This document shows, in pieces, positions 6,294-7,852 of a stretch of 7,852 nt of DNA. The stretch is from the NCBI GenBank assembly GCA_016930995.1, contig JAFGFQ010000016.1, forward strand, positions 1 to 7,852. The letters run 5' to 3'. Below the pieces are notes generated by a model. That model was given only the letters and a program-made list of their open reading frames with translations, was not told the DNA's origin and did no database searches. The DNA is from Thermoplasmatota archaeon. Lineage in GTDB: Archaea > Thermoplasmatota > E2 > DHVEG-1. Numbering within the stretch: position 1 is the first letter of the stretch; the number at the start of each line of letters is the position of its first letter. A program made the position numbers and the translations under genes.

Positions 6294-7256
6294 TTATCGT
6301 CGTATAATCCAGACGATGACCAGGATTCCAACTACGATGATGATGACCAGTAGGATTACGAAAAGATACATTGGGCTGGAAGACTCATCGGTTGAGCCAC
6401 CTTCAGCAGAGATGGTAATCGTCCCGGTTTCGCTTACAGAATCCTCTGACTGGTCAATGACCGTGAACGTATAAGTGTAGGTTCCTGCGGTTGTATAGAT
6501 GTGGGTTGGGTTCAGCAGTGTTGAGGTTGAGTCATCACCGAAATCCCACACATAGCGGTACGGAGGTTGTCCGGTGAGCGGCTGGACACTTCCATTGAAT
6601 TGAATAGCTTCTCCTATTGACCCGAGGTTCGGTGCGTACGCCTCGATAATCTCAAGTTCAGGATTCGGGGCGATATCAGAAAGATAGGTTAGACCACCGG
6701 TTTCTATTGATGAGAAATTCGCTTTTATAAACGTAGAGGTGACGCTGAGACTTTCGTATAGCTCATCTGAGCTTCCCAAGGTAAAAGTAATCGTCAGCGT
6801 ATCGCCAGCTACGGAGAAGTCCGAGGAGGTTAGGTTCTTTTGTTCCATGCCTGAGGTGAGCTGACCGGTCTTGTTTGAGTAACTCACCATATATTCGTCC
6901 TCTGATGTGATTAATTGAAACCCGTATTCAACAGCATTGAAATCAAAATCATCAAAATCATCTCCCCCATACGGATCGATGATTTTCCCTCTATCTTCGA
7001 TGATGCCTTGCACCTGCAGGGTAAGGGTCGCCTGGGTTCCTACCTTTGTATAGGTCGTCTTTACGATATCAAGATTATCCACAGTGATCTCTGGGCTAGA
7101 AGTGACTACGATAGTTTCGCCTGTGATATAGTCAATCGAGCTGACATCATCTAATGTATCAGTGATCGTCTCATCGGCAGCTTGGACTGATGAGGCTGCG
7201 ATAAGCAGGATGCTGCTCATTACCATTGTTATAAGCCATAGATTCTTGTGTTTCAT
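6294..7256 (-). CDS. Secreted PKD-domain surface protein with C-terminal membrane anchor
   Basis: This 320-residue protein has a signal peptide (1-26, cut after SVQA) and a mature N-terminal beta-rich domain (27-198) opening DETITDTLDDVSSID. That domain has alternating strands (TLTLQVQGII, TLTITFTL) reminiscent of DOMON- or CBM9-like sandwiches; this likeness is inference. A PKD domain covers about 202-284 (YVWDFGDDST at 235-244, AGTYTYTFTVID at 257-268). A Ser/Gly linker leads to a transmembrane helix (296-318) and a final Arg-Arg, so the protein is anchored facing outward. An acidic stretch at 94-105 (DPYGGDDFDDFD) could bind calcium. Sequons NKT, NLT, NFS and NGS suggest N-glycosylation. 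GAGG at 7269-7266 is the SD, 9 bases from the ATG. The gene lies 100 bases downstream of the winged-helix gene with its own TATA element. A surface layer, adhesion or ligand-binding role is likely, but no enzyme motif is seen. Confidence 0.85.
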   Translation of the reverse strand: MKHKNLWLITMVMSSILLIAASSVQAADETITDTLDDVSSIDYITGETIVVTSSPEITVDNLDIVKTTYTKVGTQATLTLQVQGIIEDRGKIIDPYGGDDFDDFDFNAVEYGFQLITSEDEYMVSYSNKTGQLTSGMEQKNLTSSDFSVAGDTLTITFTLGSSDELYESLSVTSTFIKANFSSIETGGLTYLSDIAPNPELEIIEAYAPNLGSIGEAIQFNGSVQPLTGQPPYRYVWDFGDDSTSTLLNPTHIYTTAGTYTYTFTVIDQSEDSVSETGTITISAEGGSTDESSSPMYLFVILLVIIIVVGILVIVWIIRR

Positions 7257-7300
7257 GTTCTAGAACCTCGTTTTATTTGCGGAAGACTATTTACTAAACC

Positions 7301-7310
7301 TATATAAAAA
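7301..7310 (-). promoter_or_regulatory. TATA-type promoter of the PKD membrane protein gene
   Basis: TTTTTATATA on the minus strand, with AAAA upstream as possible BRE, is placed for a transcription start near 7280 and a leader of about 24 bases. The 10-base palindrome GTTCTAGAAC (7257-7266) lies between the SD and the ATG in that leader. Confidence 0.55.
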
Positions 7311-7356
7311 TTTTGGAGAATGCTATTTGCAGGGAAATGATGTGGGTTTAGTCCTA

Positions 7357-7677
7357 TTATTTGAGTTTCTTTTTCAGATCAGACATGGTGGTTATCATGT
7401 CATCAAGGGTTGATTCTAGCATCCCAAGCGTCTCAGTAATCTTATCAGTAATAATTGCTCCTTGCGCAGATGGTTTGATGATGCCATCATGCTCTAATGT
7501 ACGGAGCGAGTAGCGAATGACGTGCTGGGGTTGGCCGGTTATCTGCGAGAGCCGGATGATACCGATGGGTCCATGGTCGCGAACGGTTCTAAGGACGTCG
7601 ATATGTCTGATGAGAAGATCAAGTTCTTTTTCTGCGACATTGGTGATAAAAGTTTTTTCTCTTTGTTTGTCTGACAA
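7357..7677 (-). CDS. Winged helix-turn-helix transcriptional regulator with C-terminal coiled coil
   Basis: This 106-residue protein starts with TTG at 7677-7675. Residues about 20-64 form the helical part of a winged-helix fold (ELDLLIRHIDVLRTVRDHGP, then IGIIRLSQITG and QPQHVIRYSLRTLEHDGII as the helix-turn-helix). Residues 65-79 (KPSAQGAIITDKI) are the wing. Residues 80-106 form an amphipathic helix with regular hydrophobic spacing (LGMLESTLDDMITTM) that probably drives dimerisation. The layout matches small archaeal regulators with GPIGII..LS motifs that I recall from several genomes. No ligand domain is present, so control may be by binding or modification not visible here. The start is fixed by GGAGGT 6 bases upstream and by an in-frame TAA directly before the TTG. 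A palindrome in its own promoter suggests autoregulation; the neighbouring PKD gene could be a target. Confidence 0.85.
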   Translation of the reverse strand: MSDKQREKTFITNVAEKELDLLIRHIDVLRTVRDHGPIGIIRLSQITGQPQHVIRYSLRTLEHDGIIKPSAQGAIITDKITETLGMLESTLDDMITTMSDLKKKLK

Positions 7678-7683
7678 TTACTT

Positions 7684-7690
7684 ACCTCCC
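7684..7690 (-). promoter_or_regulatory. Strong SD that fixes the TTG start of the regulator gene
   Basis: GGGAGGT on the minus strand is a near-perfect complement to the archaeal 16S rRNA tail and ends 6 bases before the TTG. The codon directly before the TTG is TAA in the same frame, so no longer start is possible. Confidence 0.8.
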
Positions 7691-7694
7691 GGGT

Positions 7695-7710
7695 TAATTG
7701 CTAACAATTA
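7695..7710. promoter_or_regulatory. Perfect 6-4-6 inverted repeat at the expected transcription start of the regulator gene
   Basis: TAATTG-CTAA-CAATTA is a perfect inverted repeat with 6-base arms. It overlaps the position where transcription should begin (about 7703) given the TATA element at 7725-7732. A further CAATTA half-site at 7675-7680 overlaps the start codon. This is a good candidate for an autoregulatory operator bound by the gene product. Confidence 0.45.
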
Positions 7711-7724
7711 GTATGCATTGGGGG

Positions 7725-7732
7725 TATATAAT
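7725..7732 (-). promoter_or_regulatory. TATA-type promoter of the regulator gene
   Basis: ATTATATA on the minus strand is a standard archaeal TATA element, with a predicted start about 25 bases downstream near 7703. Confidence 0.55.
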
Positions 7733-7749
7733 CTTAACGAATAGCCCAG

Positions 7750-7778
7750 TAGTTCCGAAAGTAGCTACCAAGGAACTA
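7750..7778. repeat. 7-base inverted repeat with inner palindrome
   Basis: TAGTTCC (7750-7756) and GGAACTA (7772-7778) are perfectly complementary. The 15-base spacer holds the 8-base palindrome GTAGCTAC (7761-7768). It lies upstream of the regulator's TATA element. It could be an upstream control site or part of the 3' end of a transcript entering from the right. Confidence 0.35.
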
Positions 7779-7821
7779 TACAGTGACAAAAACAGGGATA
7801 ATTAAATCCGATACACTACTC

Positions 7822-7852
7822 AGAGAAGAAAAAAGAAAAGAGAAAGTGGGGA
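7822..7852 (-). terminator. Oligo-T pyrimidine tract, probable terminator of a minus-strand gene beyond the window
   Basis: The minus strand reads TCCCCAC followed by a 25-base run of only C and T (7846-7822) with T-runs up to six. It closely parallels the tract that directly follows the PKD gene stop at 6294. By analogy a minus-strand gene should end just right of position 7852. Confidence 0.45.

Overview
The window looks archaeal, most likely from the Thermoplasmata / Thermoplasmatota side (for example Marine Benthic Group D-like lineages). AT-rich TATA-type promoter elements lie roughly 40-100 bases upstream of several starts, and coding starts carry Shine-Dalgarno (SD) runs of the GGAGG/GGGGG type. 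Two genes start with TTG. Two pyrimidine-rich, oligo-T tracts look like archaeal terminators. The gene content fits too: secreted PKD and beta-propeller proteins, an archaeal-style M18 aminopeptidase and a small winged-helix regulator with a C-terminal coiled coil. The lineage call is inference; there is no rRNA or tRNA in the window.

Layout, left to right. Positions 1-317 (minus) hold the N-terminal 105 codons of a secreted protein cut by the window edge, with its promoter at 374-382. Positions 486-2201 (minus) encode a secreted eight-repeat PQQ-like beta-propeller with a PKD-like domain and a distinctive C-terminal tail. An AT-rich divergent promoter region (2202-2391) separates it from a short plus-strand secreted ORF (2392-2787). 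That ORF is probably the truncated front end of a larger secreted protein; it runs through a slippery-looking heptamer into an overlapping 42-codon ORF (2769-2897). Positions 2894-4832 (plus) form a two-gene overlapping unit: a Trp-rich 114-residue protein of unknown function and a 533-residue B12-type radical SAM protein. Positions 4860-6203 (minus) encode an M18 metalloaminopeptidase, convergent with the radical SAM gene. Positions 6294-7256 (minus) encode a secreted, C-terminally membrane-anchored PKD protein. Positions 7357-7677 (minus) encode a 106-residue winged-helix regulator. The rightmost 175 bases hold that gene's promoter and what looks like the terminator of a minus-strand gene outside the window.

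How the genes may work together: three, probably four, products are exported (partial gene, propeller, truncated ORF, PKD protein), and the aminopeptidase would finish peptide breakdown inside the cell. This suggests a surface-active, peptide-using life style. The radical SAM pair is the least explained unit and the best candidate for undescribed chemistry. Several starts carry inverted repeats between the TATA element and the start codon. The strongest is a nested one around the aminopeptidase start, which could be an operator or an RNA element. No gene-free stretch exceeds 300 bases. No CRISPR array, insertion sequence, tRNA or rRNA was found.
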